DNA of 39,580 bases from DASXHD01 sp038239005. GTDB lineage: Bacteria; Myxococcota_A; Polyangia; Polyangiales; Polyangiaceae. A model generated the notes under the pieces. That model had not been told where the DNA came from. It was given only the letters and a program-made list of their open reading frames with translations, and ran no database searches. The stretch is from NCBI GenBank assembly GCA_038239005.1, contig JBBSFE010000052.1:1-39580 (forward strand), given 5' to 3'. The translations under genes were made by a program, and so were the position numbers. Shown one piece after another: positions 30,491 to 39,552 of this stretch. The number at the start of each line of letters is the position of its first letter. Position 1 is the first letter of the stretch.

Positions 30491-33340
30491 TCAGGCGCGC
30501 GCGACGGCCGTCGACGGACGCACGGTTTTCTTGCGGTCGAAGAGGCGCATGCGACGCATCAGGAGATCCAGCAAGTAGACCGCGATCGCGAGGCCGACGA
30601 ACCACCGCCAGAGATCCTGGTGGTACGTAATCGTCTGGCCCGCCGGGTCGAACACTTCCTTCAGAGCGGGGTCGAGCTTGCCGCCCGTGACTTCGGCGGC
30701 ACGTGCGAGCGTTGCGGCGTCGGGCGCGAGCGCGAGGTATTCGCGCGGGTATGGGTTGGTGACATGGCCGTAGCTCTCGGCGACCTGCGCGCGCTTCGCG
30801 CCGCCGCGGCCGTCTTCGACGTCTTTCTCGAGTGACGCGTGCAAGAGAAACGAGCCGTAACGGTCGAGCGGGAAATCGATCTCGTAGCGACCCGGCGCCG
30901 TTTGCTTCATCGAGAGGTTCTTGATTTCTTGCGATGGTTGCGGGCCCTTGATTTGGAATTTCGCGTCGAGGCCGTTTTGGAATTTGTCGTCGCCGCCGAT
31001 GGCGTCGATCGAAGCTTTGAGGTGACCCGTGGCGGGATCGATCTCGGCGCGCATGTCGAACTGTTGGCGCTTCTTCTGGCGCATGTGCTCACGAACGAGC
31101 TGGCCCCAGAATTGGCCGTATCCGGGCCACTTGAGCCACTCGACGGCCCAGAGGTTTTTCACGTCGCTCGTCCACGCGACGGACCAACCAAGCCCCACGT
31201 GCCAGCGCGCAAGAATGGGCTCGGAGATTTCGCTTTCGAGAACCTCTTGAGCGGGTGCGGGCTTCATCTTCGTTGCGACGTAGCCGTGGAGGAATGGCGC
31301 CGCGCTCATGTCGATGCCGCGCAAGAAATCGGCAGGGGCAACGACCTTCGGTTGGAAATATTCTTCGACTGCGGCCGAACGGCTGACAAGCTCGGTCTCT
31401 TTCGTGAAGACGCGCGGGAGCTGCGACGGATCGTTGACGCCGTAGTAGCGGCCGCCACCGAGATCGCTCATGCCGCGAAGGAGGCCCGCGTCGACGTCGC
31501 CGCCGAGACCGACAGTCGTGAGCGTCATGCCCTCGGCCGCGATTTGTTGCGCGAGCTCGCGGAGACCGCCTTGGGGCGCCTGGCCGTCGGTGAGAAGGAT
31601 GATGTGCTTCTTGCGTGCGCGCGTGACGGAGAGCGATTGGTAGCCGGCGTCGAGCGCTGAGAAGATTTCCGTTCCGCCACCTGCTTGGATGCGCGCGATG
31701 TCATTCTGAATGCGCGCGCGGTATTTTGCGCTCGTCATCTTGACGACTTTGTTCGGCGACGAATCGAACGCGATGACCTCGAGCATGTCGTCGCCGGTGA
31801 GGGTGTCGGCGGTGGCTTTTGCGGCAGCCTTGGCCATCTCGAGCTTCTGACCCGTCATCGAGCCGGAGCGGTCGATGATGAGATCGAGCGCCACGCCGGG
31901 CTCGTCCTTCTTCTTCTCGGAGTCCATGCGGACAGGCAAAATCCGCTCGATCGTGGTGTGGTACCAGCCGCCGAGGCCGAAGCCGCTCTCGCCGCCTGCG
32001 AAGAGGAAACCGCCGCCCATGTCGCGCACGTAGCCTTCGATGGCGTCCTGCTGCGTGAGCGACACCGCGTCGGCTGGAGCGTCGCTGAGGATGACGAAGT
32101 CGTATCGCTCGAGCTCGCGAAGGCTCGATGGGATCTCGCGCGGCGCGCGCACGTCGACGTCGAACTCTTGCGCGGCAAGCGCGCTCGCGAGGTAGCTCGC
32201 GCGCGACACGTTGCCTTCCACGTAGAGCACGGCGGGCCTGCCAGGAACGGCGGCCGTCACGGTGTAGTAATTGTTCTCTTTGAAGCGGTCTTCTTCGATG
32301 TTGGTGAGGTCGAGCGCGTACGTCACCTCACCCGCGACGCGCACGACGCTCTTGAAGGTGACGTCGTTGTCGCCGGCTTTGAGGTCGAGCGTGCGCACGC
32401 CATCGAGACCGTTGATGGCCTCGCCTTGCTTCAGCGTCGCGCGCGCCTTCTGGGCGCGGCTCGCAAAGATGTTGGCGTGGAGCTCGAACGGCTCGCCCAC
32501 GCGAACTTTGTCCGGAACGCGGAGCTCGCGCAGCGCGACCTCGCCCGGCACGGGGCGCTTGTAAGCCTCGGTGTAGAGCTTCACCCCGAACTCGCGCGCG
32601 CGATTCGACTCTGCGAGTAAATCGCCGTCGGTCTGTACGCCGTCGGTGAAGATCATCGCGCGGCGAATGTAACCGGCAGGATAGAGGCCATACGCGAGCT
32701 GCAGCGCCGAGGCGATGTCGGTTGCCGCGTCGTGGCCGAGCTTCTTGCTGTCGCCCGTCGCGGTTTTGACGTCGGGAAGCTCTTTGTGCTCGCGGCGTTC
32801 GATAACGTCGTGGCGCTCGAGCGGCGGAACTTTGGTGTCCTCGTCGCCCATCGGAACGACACGCGGGCGCGCGGAGAACGTGATGACGCGAATGATCGAG
32901 TCAGCGGGCTTTTGATCGACTGCTTTCTGAATTTCGGCGCGCGCATCTTCGATGGCCAAATCCGGAACGGACTCCGACACGTCGACGACGAACACCGTGC
33001 AGACCTTTTGCGTCGTTGCGGTGCGCGCGAGCCGCGCAAGACCAAACGCGAGGAGCGACACGAACACGATGCGCAAGAACACGGAGAGAATGCGCTGCGG
33101 CCACGGCAAATCGGCGAGCGAGCGGCCGATCATCCAGATGAAGAAGGGGGCGCCAATGACGGCGATGATGAGGTTGCGTGGCGAGAGCAGCTCGTACTCT
33201 TTGCCGCCGCGCTTCCACGCGATCGTCGGCCCGGCGTAGTGGATGTAGTGGAAGTAACCCCAGAGCCCACCTGCCGCGACGAGCCCGACGACGAGCAAAA
33301 ACCCGACGCGCTTGAGGATGTCTTTGAGGCGCGGGCTCAT
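30491..33340 (-). CDS. Large membrane protein with two von Willebrand A domains
   Basis: The 949-residue protein starts at the ATG at 33340 (ATGA overlap with the upstream gene). N-terminal membrane helices (about 12-30, 50-70 and 80-100) are followed by a first VWA domain with V-F-V-V-D-V-S-E-S (about 115-125), a glutamine amidotransferase-like region (about 370-470, P-A-V-L-Y-V-E-G-N, Y-D-F-V-I-L-S-D-A-P), a second VWA domain with the metal site L-I-I-D-R-S-G-S-M (about 485-495), and a C-terminal helix (about 915-940). The D-x-S-x-S sites suggest metal-dependent ligand binding. It is the last gene of the MoxR/DUF58/VWA cluster, thought to act in assembly or quality control of envelope proteins. 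Confidence 0.88.
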   Translation of the reverse strand: MSPRLKDILKRVGFLLVVGLVAAGGLWGYFHYIHYAGPTIAWKRGGKEYELLSPRNLIIAVIGAPFFIWMIGRSLADLPWPQRILSVFLRIVFVSLLAFGLARLARTATTQKVCTVFVVDVSESVPDLAIEDARAEIQKAVDQKPADSIIRVITFSARPRVVPMGDEDTKVPPLERHDVIERREHKELPDVKTATGDSKKLGHDAATDIASALQLAYGLYPAGYIRRAMIFTDGVQTDGDLLAESNRAREFGVKLYTEAYKRPVPGEVALRELRVPDKVRVGEPFELHANIFASRAQKARATLKQGEAINGLDGVRTLDLKAGDNDVTFKSVVRVAGEVTYALDLTNIEEDRFKENNYYTVTAAVPGRPAVLYVEGNVSRASYLASALAAQEFDVDVRAPREIPSSLRELERYDFVILSDAPADAVSLTQQDAIEGYVRDMGGGFLFAGGESGFGLGGWYHTTIERILPVRMDSEKKKDEPGVALDLIIDRSGSMTGQKLEMAKAAAKATADTLTGDDMLEVIAFDSSPNKVVKMTSAKYRARIQNDIARIQAGGGTEIFSALDAGYQSLSVTRARKKHIILLTDGQAPQGGLRELAQQIAAEGMTLTTVGLGGDVDAGLLRGMSDLGGGRYYGVNDPSQLPRVFTKETELVSRSAAVEEYFQPKVVAPADFLRGIDMSAAPFLHGYVATKMKPAPAQEVLESEISEPILARWHVGLGWSVAWTSDVKNLWAVEWLKWPGYGQFWGQLVREHMRQKKRQQFDMRAEIDPATGHLKASIDAIGGDDKFQNGLDAKFQIKGPQPSQEIKNLSMKQTAPGRYEIDFPLDRYGSFLLHASLEKDVEDGRGGAKRAQVAESYGHVTNPYPREYLALAPDAATLARAAEVTGGKLDPALKEVFDPAGQTITYHQDLWRWFVGLAIAVYLLDLLMRRMRLFDRKKTVRPSTAVARA

Positions 33341-35295
33341 ACGGTGATCCGCCGGTGATACGTAATCCACTCGAGCGCGGTGATGCCGATCGCGATGAGC
33401 AGGAGGTAAATCCAGATTTCGCGGCGCACGCCCACGTGGAACGCGCTGACCGACCCTGCCTCTTTCCCATCGACGACGAGTTTCTCGGCCGGCGCGATCT
33501 TGCTCTCGACGTCGTCGAGGAGGTTTGCGGCGAAGCGAACCGTCGTGCCGGCTTGGGTCATGTCGGTGGGGTCCTTCGGCTTGGGACTCGGCGCGCCCGC
33601 TCCAGCTTGGGCGCCAGCCTGCGACAGATCGAGCTCGTAGAAGCCCGAGCGCTGCCCGAGGTACACGGCTCGACCTTCGTGAACCGGAACCGGCTCGCTC
33701 GTGCCGCCGGGGATCATGAGCGTGGCCTGCGTCGACCCTTGCCCGACGGGAATGCGCCACACGTCACCGGTGCGGAAGCTCGAGAGGTAGCTCGAGTCTT
33801 CGTCGGTGAAGTAGTTGATGATGTTGAGCAGCAAGACGGGCCACGCCACGCGCAGCGCAAGATCGCTCTCGCGAACGTCGAAGCCCATCGCGACCATTTT
33901 GTTGCCGCCGCGATTTCCGGCGACCAAGATCGCGCCCTCCTCGGACGCGCCGATGACTTTGTCGCCTGGCTCGGGCTTGAGCTTGTGACCGCGCGCGATG
34001 TTCACCTGATCGAGCGCGGTGAAGCGCACGATGGGGTGCTTGCGATCGATCTTGTCGAACCCGGGTTGCTTGATTTCGCCTTCGACCTTGAATGGCGAGC
34101 CCGGCCCGCGCGGATCGAGGTAGAGCGCGTTCGTCTTGGGCATCTCGGCGGGCGTTGCTTCGTCGAAGACGATGGCATCGAACGATGCGGATTTCGCGGC
34201 GTGTTTCGTGGCGTATTCGAGCGGCGTCGCGGTGGTGACGTCGAGGTACTCGTCGAGAAGGAGAGCGGCCTCGAGGTACGTGTTGCCTTGAGACACGATG
34301 AGGACTTTCGCGCGGCGACGCTCGGGCAAGAGCGCGTACGCGTGATCGTCTGCGGGGAGCGCATCTTTCGTGTCGCCGATCACGGCGAGCTTGGCTTCGA
34401 GCGTGCGCGATGCACCCGACAAGTTCGGATAAAAACGCGGCAACCGATCGCCTGGACGCAAACGGAGCTTCGTGAGATCGACGATGGTGCCGTCGCCGAG
34501 GAGCGTGAGCTCGACATCAGCCTCCGCGGGGCCGGTGTTCTCGACTTCGAGCATCACCTCGTAGCGCGACTTGTCGAGCGGGTAGCGGCGCACGGAAAAT
34601 TGCGTGATGGCAACGTTGTCCTTCGCTTTGCCTACGGGCATGTACGAAAGTTTCACGTCGCCGATGTGCACGGGCCCGGCCGAGTCGATCGCTTCGCCGA
34701 GGTTGCCGTCGCTGACGACGACGATTTCTGCGTTGTCGACGTTGCGAAGCGTGTCCGTGGCGAAACGAAGAGCGCGCGGCCAATCGGCGCGTGCGTCGGT
34801 GGCTTTCACGGAGTCGACTGCGCGTTCGAGCTCGCTCGTTTCGCCGCTCATGGGTCCCATCGGTGTGATGGCGGCGTCCATTTGCGCGATGAGCATGCGA
34901 TCGGCGCCGCCCATGCCGCGGATCAAGCGCTTGACCTCGTCCTTGGCGCCGGCGAGGCGGGTCGGTGTGACGTCGGTGGCTTGCATCGACGCGCTCGCAT
35001 CAACGAGCACGACGACGTTGCGGCCTTTGATGAGCGTGGCTGCTGCGCGCGGATCACCGAGCGCGAGAACGAGAAGCGCGAGAAGCGCGAGCTGCAAGAG
35101 CAGCGAGAGCAAGCGCTTCAGCTTCGAGAAGAGGCTCGTCGCCTCTTTGTCTCGAAGGATGCGCTGCCAGAGCGGCGAGAACGGAACTGCAACGACGCGG
35201 CGCCGCAGCTTCAAAATATAGAGCGCGATCATCCCGGCCGCGACCGCGCCGAACACGGCAGCGAGCGTGGCGAACGGCAGGCCAGCGAGAATCAA
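33337..35295 (-). CDS. BatA-like membrane protein with VWA domain
   Basis: The 652-residue protein has two N-terminal membrane helices (about 6-28 and 60-82) in the aerotolerance-regulator arrangement (L-Y-I-L-K-L-R-R-R, P-F-S-P-L-W-Q-R-I-L-R-D-K-E). A VWA domain follows with V-V-L-V-D-A-S-A-S-M (about 92-101), then a long extracytoplasmic region and a last helix (about 627-645). The start is a TTG at 35295 overlapping the DUF58 stop as TTGA. Proteins of this type work with MoxR ATPases, with the VWA domain binding client proteins. Confidence 0.86.
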   Translation of the reverse strand: MILAGLPFATLAAVFGAVAAGMIALYILKLRRRVVAVPFSPLWQRILRDKEATSLFSKLKRLLSLLLQLALLALLVLALGDPRAAATLIKGRNVVVLVDASASMQATDVTPTRLAGAKDEVKRLIRGMGGADRMLIAQMDAAITPMGPMSGETSELERAVDSVKATDARADWPRALRFATDTLRNVDNAEIVVVSDGNLGEAIDSAGPVHIGDVKLSYMPVGKAKDNVAITQFSVRRYPLDKSRYEVMLEVENTGPAEADVELTLLGDGTIVDLTKLRLRPGDRLPRFYPNLSGASRTLEAKLAVIGDTKDALPADDHAYALLPERRRAKVLIVSQGNTYLEAALLLDEYLDVTTATPLEYATKHAAKSASFDAIVFDEATPAEMPKTNALYLDPRGPGSPFKVEGEIKQPGFDKIDRKHPIVRFTALDQVNIARGHKLKPEPGDKVIGASEEGAILVAGNRGGNKMVAMGFDVRESDLALRVAWPVLLLNIINYFTDEDSSYLSSFRTGDVWRIPVGQGSTQATLMIPGGTSEPVPVHEGRAVYLGQRSGFYELDLSQAGAQAGAGAPSPKPKDPTDMTQAGTTVRFAANLLDDVESKIAPAEKLVVDGKEAGSVSAFHVGVRREIWIYLLLIAIGITALEWITYHRRITV

Positions 35296-36242
35296 CGGAG
35301 AAACCCTCCACGACGGAAGATCTTGAGGATCAATTCATCGAACGGTGTGTTGATGTCGGCTTGGATGTACGGGACGGTGCGCGTCGTACAGAACCGCTCG
35401 ATTTCGTGGATGTACTCTTTGTAGATTGCACCGAATCGCTCGAGCACCTTTGCGGTGACGGTGACTTCGCGTTCGTCGCCGGTCTCGCAGTCGTAAAGAA
35501 GAACATCGCCTGCGAGCTTCGGCTTCTCTTCGCGTTTGTCGACGATGTGGACGACGAACGGATCGAACTTGTTGTAGCGAAGGACGTTGATGCCCTTCTC
35601 GAAGCCCGCCGGATCGTAGAGATCGGTGATGAGCACGGCGAGGCCGCGACGCTTGTGCTGCGCGACGAACGTCTTCAGCGCGTCGCCTAGATCGGTGACG
35701 CCGGCGGGCTCGAGCGCGCGCAAAAATCGAAACACTTTGAAGATGCGACCCTTGCCGCGCGTCTCGGGCATGCGGTCCATGACCTTGTCGCTCGTCGAGA
35801 CGATGCCCACGCGATCGAGGTTCGCCAAGCCCACGTACGCGAGCGCGGCGCACACTTTCTTTGCGTACTTGAGCTTCTCACCATCGCCGAACGCCATCGA
35901 GCCCGACGCGTCGACGATCAAGTAGACGCTCAAGTCCTCTTCTTCTTCGTAGAGGCGGAGGAGCAGGCGGCCGAACTTTTGATACACGTTCCAGTCGAGG
36001 TAGCGAAAATCGTCGCCGGGTTGGTAATCCCGATGGTCGGCGAATTCGATGCCGCTGCCGCTCTTCTTCGTGCGGCGCTCGGCGCGCATGCGACCGTTGA
36101 ATACTTTTCGGCTGACGAGCGCGAGGTAGTCGAGCTTGCGCTGGAACTCGTCGTCGAAGAGATCGTCGTCCTGGACTTTGGCCTGACGTGCAGGCCGCAG
36201 GCTCAGCGGACCGCCGGGCTGGAAGAGATCGAGCAGACCCAC
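35292..36242 (-). CDS. DUF58 domain protein with VWA fold
   Basis: The 316-residue protein is a typical MoxR partner. The DUF58 core is seen in S-G-S-G-I-E-F-A-D-H-R-D-Y-Q-P-G-D-D-F-R-Y-L-D-W-N-V-Y. A VWA-like fold contains L-I-V-D-A-S-G-S-M (about 107-115), with the metal-site residues kept. No membrane segment is seen, so it is cytoplasmic. It lies 6 bp downstream of the MoxR gene and overlaps the BatA-like gene (TTGA), so the four proteins are almost certainly made together. Confidence 0.92.
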   Translation of the reverse strand: MGLLDLFQPGGPLSLRPARQAKVQDDDLFDDEFQRKLDYLALVSRKVFNGRMRAERRTKKSGSGIEFADHRDYQPGDDFRYLDWNVYQKFGRLLLRLYEEEEDLSVYLIVDASGSMAFGDGEKLKYAKKVCAALAYVGLANLDRVGIVSTSDKVMDRMPETRGKGRIFKVFRFLRALEPAGVTDLGDALKTFVAQHKRRGLAVLITDLYDPAGFEKGINVLRYNKFDPFVVHIVDKREEKPKLAGDVLLYDCETGDEREVTVTAKVLERFGAIYKEYIHEIERFCTTRTVPYIQADINTPFDELILKIFRRGGFLR

Positions 36243-36248
36243 TCGAAT

Positions 36249-37313
36249 TTATGCTCCGGCGCTTTGCGCCGCCGGACCATCCTTCGCCGCCGGCTTTTCG
36301 GCGCCTACCTTGGCTTCCGGAAGCGCCTTGAGGATGGCATCGATCAGTTGATCGGTCTTCATGCCCTCGGCCTCGCCTTCGAAGTTGAGCAGGATGCGGT
36401 GACGGAGCGCGGGGTGAACGACGGTGCGGACGTCGTCGATCGCGGCAGCAAAGCGACCGTCGAACAGCGCCTTGATCTTCGCGGCGAGAAGCACCGATTG
36501 TGCACCACGCGGCGAAGCGCCGACGCGGCCGAACTGTTTGACCATGTCGGGCGCGTCTGGCCCGTCGGGGTGCGTCGCTTGCACGATGCGAATCGCGAAA
36601 TCTTGGACGTGACGCGCAACGGGCACGCGGCGTACGAGCTTTTGCATGCTGAGGATGGTCGCGCGATCGACGATGGCGTGCGGCTTCGGCATCTCTGCGC
36701 CGGTCGTGAGGTCCAAGATGTTGTGGAGCTCTTCACGATTCGGAAATGGGACGTGGAGCTTGAAGAGGAAGCGGTCGAGCTGCGCTTCGGGAAGCGGATA
36801 GGTGCCTTCCATCTCGAGCGGGTTCTGCGTTGCGAGGACGATGAAGGGCTCCTCGAGGATGTGCGTCGTGTTGCCAACCGACACGCGGCGCTCCGCCATC
36901 GCTTCGAGCATCGCCGATTGCGTCTTCGGCGTGGCGCGGTTCACTTCGTCGGCGAGGACGATGTTCGCGAAGATGGGTCCTTTGCGGAAGTAGAATTGAT
37001 TCGCCGCGCCTTGCGCCTGATCGATGACGGTGGTGCCGAGGATGTCGGCGGGCATGAGGTCGGGCGTAAATTGGATGCGCGAGAACGTGAGAGAGAGCGT
37101 CTCGGCGAGCGTGCGCACGAGCATCGTCTTGCCGAGGCCGGGGACGCCTTCGAGGAGAGCGTGACCTCCCGCGAGCAAACAGACGAGAACGCCGTCGACG
37201 ACGTCCTTGTTGCCGATGATCACTTTGCCAATCTCGGCGCGCATCGCCGAAATCTGCTCGCGGAATTGCAGCACGTCGCTGCGAACGCTTTCGGTCGCTG
37301 TCGGCTCGGTCAT
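36249..37313 (-). CDS. MoxR family AAA+ ATPase
   Basis: The 354-residue ATPase carries the Walker A motif G-V-P-G-L-G-K-T at 56-63, Walker B L-A-D-E-V-N-R-A at about 120-127, the sensor 1 region A-T-Q-N-P-L-E-M-E-G-T-Y-P-L-P-E-A-Q-L-D-R-F, and sensor 2 G-A-S-P-R-G-A. These are hallmarks of the MoxR family, chaperone-like ATPases that act with VWA proteins. Its operon partners here are DUF58 and two VWA membrane proteins. The C-terminus is Ala/Lys/Pro-rich and probably flexible. Confidence 0.95.
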   Translation of the reverse strand: MTEPTATESVRSDVLQFREQISAMRAEIGKVIIGNKDVVDGVLVCLLAGGHALLEGVPGLGKTMLVRTLAETLSLTFSRIQFTPDLMPADILGTTVIDQAQGAANQFYFRKGPIFANIVLADEVNRATPKTQSAMLEAMAERRVSVGNTTHILEEPFIVLATQNPLEMEGTYPLPEAQLDRFLFKLHVPFPNREELHNILDLTTGAEMPKPHAIVDRATILSMQKLVRRVPVARHVQDFAIRIVQATHPDGPDAPDMVKQFGRVGASPRGAQSVLLAAKIKALFDGRFAAAIDDVRTVVHPALRHRILLNFEGEAEGMKTDQLIDAILKALPEAKVGAEKPAAKDGPAAQSAGA

Positions 37314-37328
37314 GTTCTTTCTCTTCGT

Positions 37329-39410
37329 TTAGTCGCGCGGGCGAATGAGCTGGAAGTAACGGCGCACATAGAAACGATAGCCGCCGGGAATTTCGTCCTT
37401 GTTGAGCGCTTCCTCGGCCACAGTGTGATACTCGCGATAGACCTTCGTGTAACCGCGATTCGCGAAGCCGCGCTCGGCGGCACCGAGGATGACCTGGCTG
37501 CGTGACTCGCCTTGGCCGGTGTCTTGTCCCTGCACTTGGGTGTCTTGCGTGCCGACCTTCGGGTTCGTCGCTTGACCGGACATGTTGGTGTCGTGGCCGG
37601 TGCCCCAACCCGGGCCATGGCCGGCTTGACCGCCTTGACCGCCTTGACCCTGGCCGCCGCCACCACTTGAGCGCTGGAGCATCAGGATTTTTTCGCCGTT
37701 CGGACCGACGACCCAAACCTCGCTCTGACCTTGGCCGCCTTGGCCGCCTTGACCTTGGCCGCCCTGACCACCTTGGCCGCCTTGACCGCCTTGGCCTTGC
37801 TGACCCTGACCACCTTGGCCGCCTTGACCCTGCTGACCTTGGCCGCCTTGACCCTGACCTTGTTGCCCTTGGCCGCCTTGGCCCTGACCCTGTTGGCCCT
37901 GACCCTGTTGCCCGCCGCCTTGGCCCGTGGGCCCTTGGTTTTGGCCGCCCGCGCCGCCTTGACCTTGCCCGTGCGCGCGCTGTTGAAAGCGCTGCAAGCG
38001 AACCATCTGCTGCTGGCCGCCCTGACCTTGTTGGCGAAGAAGCTCGCGGAGCTCTTGGAGCTTCTGACGGAGCTGCTCTTTCTCCTGATCGGTCATCTCC
38101 TGCTGCGCCATGCGCTCCATGTCTTCGGCGCCCTGATCGAGATCGTTCGCGGACGCACCGAGGTCGTGCATCAGATCTTCGGCGGCCTTCTGGAGATCTT
38201 GGTCGAGGCGATCGAGTGAGCGCTGGTTCTGCGCCGACTGGGCCGATTGCTGATCGAGACGCTCGAGCTCGCGTTCTTTCTTCTGGAGGAGATCTTTCTC
38301 TTTGTCGTCGGGGGCGCCGCCGTCGGGGTGATTCTCGGCCTGCTTCTTCTTGAGGAGATCGATTTCCTTCTTCAGCTCGTCGCGCTTCTTCTCGAGATCG
38401 GCCTTGTTCTTCTCGGCGTTCTCCGCCGCGGCCTTGAGCGCTTCGCGCATCTTGTCGAGCTCTGCTTTGTCCGGCTTGGCGGTGCCATCGCGGAGCTTTT
38501 TGGCGAGCTCGTGGAGGTTCTTTTCGGCGTCTTTGAGGTTCTTGTTGTCGAGCGACTCGCCCGCGGGCTTCGTCAGATCGCTCTTCTTCATCTCCTCGCC
38601 GATTTTCGCGAGCTGCTCCTCGAGCGATTTGCGCTCGGCTTCGCTACCCGTCATCAGCTTGTCCTCGAGCTGCTGCATGCGGCGGAAGGCTTCGGTGCGA
38701 TCGAGGCGCTTGGCGGCGAGGTCTTCGATGAGCTGGTTGAACTCGCGCGTCGCCTCTTTGGCTTCGTCGCTGTTGTTCTTCATTTCCTCGTTGTGGAGAA
38801 AATCGCGCATGGCATCGAGATCGTCGGCGTTGACGTCGACCGGATCGATCGTGTGTTGACTCATCGCCGGCTTGTGCTCGCGAATTTCGAAGAGCGCGAT
38901 GAGCGCAACGCCGACGCCGAGCGCAGCGACGACACCGAGATCGCGCGGCGTGCGCATCGGAACCGCTTTGGCCGGCTGCACGTTGCTGACGACTGCGAGG
39001 GCGTCGTCGATGGCGGCGTCCATGAACGGCGTGCGTTCCTGCTGCGGCAGATCACCGAACGACAGCGCGCTTGCCAGCCTGTCGGCGAGGCCGTGATGCC
39101 GATCGAGTGCGAGCGCACCCGCACGCTGCGGCATGCGGCGCAAGTACGCGAAGATGGTGACGCCGATGACGAGCGCGATCTCGACGCCGAAAGCGATCAG
39201 CGCCTTCTTCTCCGAGATGGTGCCGGTCTTGCGAAGAACCAACGTGGCCACGGCGAGCCCGAGTGCGACAGCCGTCGCGGTGGTTCCCCACGCGAGCGCG
39301 CGCACGGTGCGGAGACGTCGCTCGGCGCGACGAGCCACCTTCGCGATCTGCGAGATGTCGATCTGGGCCCGGTCGCTCTTGCGGCTCGGAGGCGGAGTTA
39401 CATCATTCAT
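37329..39410 (-). CDS. Coiled-coil membrane protein with Gln/Gly-rich region (DUF4175-like)
   Basis: The 693-residue protein heads the MoxR cluster. It has membrane helices near 37-60, 69-90 and 155-172, a very long charged coiled coil (about 190-465, rich in Lys/Glu/Ala), and a low-complexity Gln/Gly stretch (about 470-600). It ends in a folded-looking segment (V-Y-R-E-Y-H-T-V-A-E-E-A-L-N-K-D-E-I-P). The architecture matches DUF4175-type proteins that accompany MoxR/VWA genes. The start ATG at 39410 forms the edge of a 71-bp repeat unit, which also supplies GAGGAAA as ribosome-binding sequence. A helical coiled coil facing the periplasm could reach the peptidoglycan; that is inference. Confidence 0.82.
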   Translation of the reverse strand: MNDVTPPPSRKSDRAQIDISQIAKVARRAERRLRTVRALAWGTTATAVALGLAVATLVLRKTGTISEKKALIAFGVEIALVIGVTIFAYLRRMPQRAGALALDRHHGLADRLASALSFGDLPQQERTPFMDAAIDDALAVVSNVQPAKAVPMRTPRDLGVVAALGVGVALIALFEIREHKPAMSQHTIDPVDVNADDLDAMRDFLHNEEMKNNSDEAKEATREFNQLIEDLAAKRLDRTEAFRRMQQLEDKLMTGSEAERKSLEEQLAKIGEEMKKSDLTKPAGESLDNKNLKDAEKNLHELAKKLRDGTAKPDKAELDKMREALKAAAENAEKNKADLEKKRDELKKEIDLLKKKQAENHPDGGAPDDKEKDLLQKKERELERLDQQSAQSAQNQRSLDRLDQDLQKAAEDLMHDLGASANDLDQGAEDMERMAQQEMTDQEKEQLRQKLQELRELLRQQGQGGQQQMVRLQRFQQRAHGQGQGGAGGQNQGPTGQGGGQQGQGQQGQGQGGQGQQGQGQGGQGQQGQGGQGGQGQQGQGGQGGQGGQGGQGQGGQGGQGQSEVWVVGPNGEKILMLQRSSGGGGQGQGGQGGQAGHGPGWGTGHDTNMSGQATNPKVGTQDTQVQGQDTGQGESRSQVILGAAERGFANRGYTKVYREYHTVAEEALNKDEIPGGYRFYVRRYFQLIRPRD
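37615..37980 (-). repeat. Gln/Gly-coding low-complexity DNA in the coiled-coil gene
   Basis: This stretch is built of imperfect short units that read G-Q-G-G-Q-G-Q-Q-G-Q on the minus strand, with an interruption near 37675-37725 (the S-E-V-W-V-V-G-P-N-G-E-K segment). The repetition makes the length prone to change by slippage. It is coding in frame throughout. Confidence 0.85.
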
Positions 39411-39481
39411 GACTTTCCTCGCTGCGCTCGGGCGTCATGGACAATCACTCGCACCTGCGGTGCTCGCTGCGATGGTTTCAT
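39407..39481 (-). CDS. Mini-ORF in repeat unit 1 of array B (24 codons)
   Basis: The ATG at 39481 opens 24 codons (M-K-P-S-Q-R-A-P-Q-V-R...) and stops at a TGA overlapping the ATG of the coiled-coil gene as ATGA. The layout is the same as in array A, though the peptides differ at several positions. Confidence 0.35.
   Translation of the reverse strand: MKPSQRAPQVRVIVHDARAQRGKS
39408..39439 (-). promoter_or_regulatory. Predicted hairpin over the start of the coiled-coil gene
   Basis: In the transcript CAUGAC (39439-39434) can pair with GUCAUG (39413-39408), which contains the start codon; the 20-nt loop contains GAGGAAA. A second hairpin GCACC/GGUGC (39463-39451) lies upstream. Both stems have the same position and size as in array A but different, still complementary, bases. 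Confidence 0.5.
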
Positions 39482-39552
39482 GACTTTCCTCGCTGCGCTC
39501 GGGCGTCATGGACAATCACTCGCACCTGCGGTGCTCGCTGCGATGGTTTCAT
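39478..39552 (-). CDS. Mini-ORF in repeat unit 2 of array B (24 codons)
   Basis: The ATG at 39552 opens the same 24-codon frame as unit 1, ending in a TGA that overlaps the next ATG as ATGA. This repeats the coupling pattern. Confidence 0.35.
   Translation of the reverse strand: MKPSQRAPQVRVIVHDARAQRGKS

Noticed and set aside
33355..37505. Plus-strand open frames of 689 and 508 codons opposite the MoxR/VWA genes
   Set aside because: They are codon-shadow frames; the minus-strand products match MoxR, DUF58 and VWA families with intact motifs.
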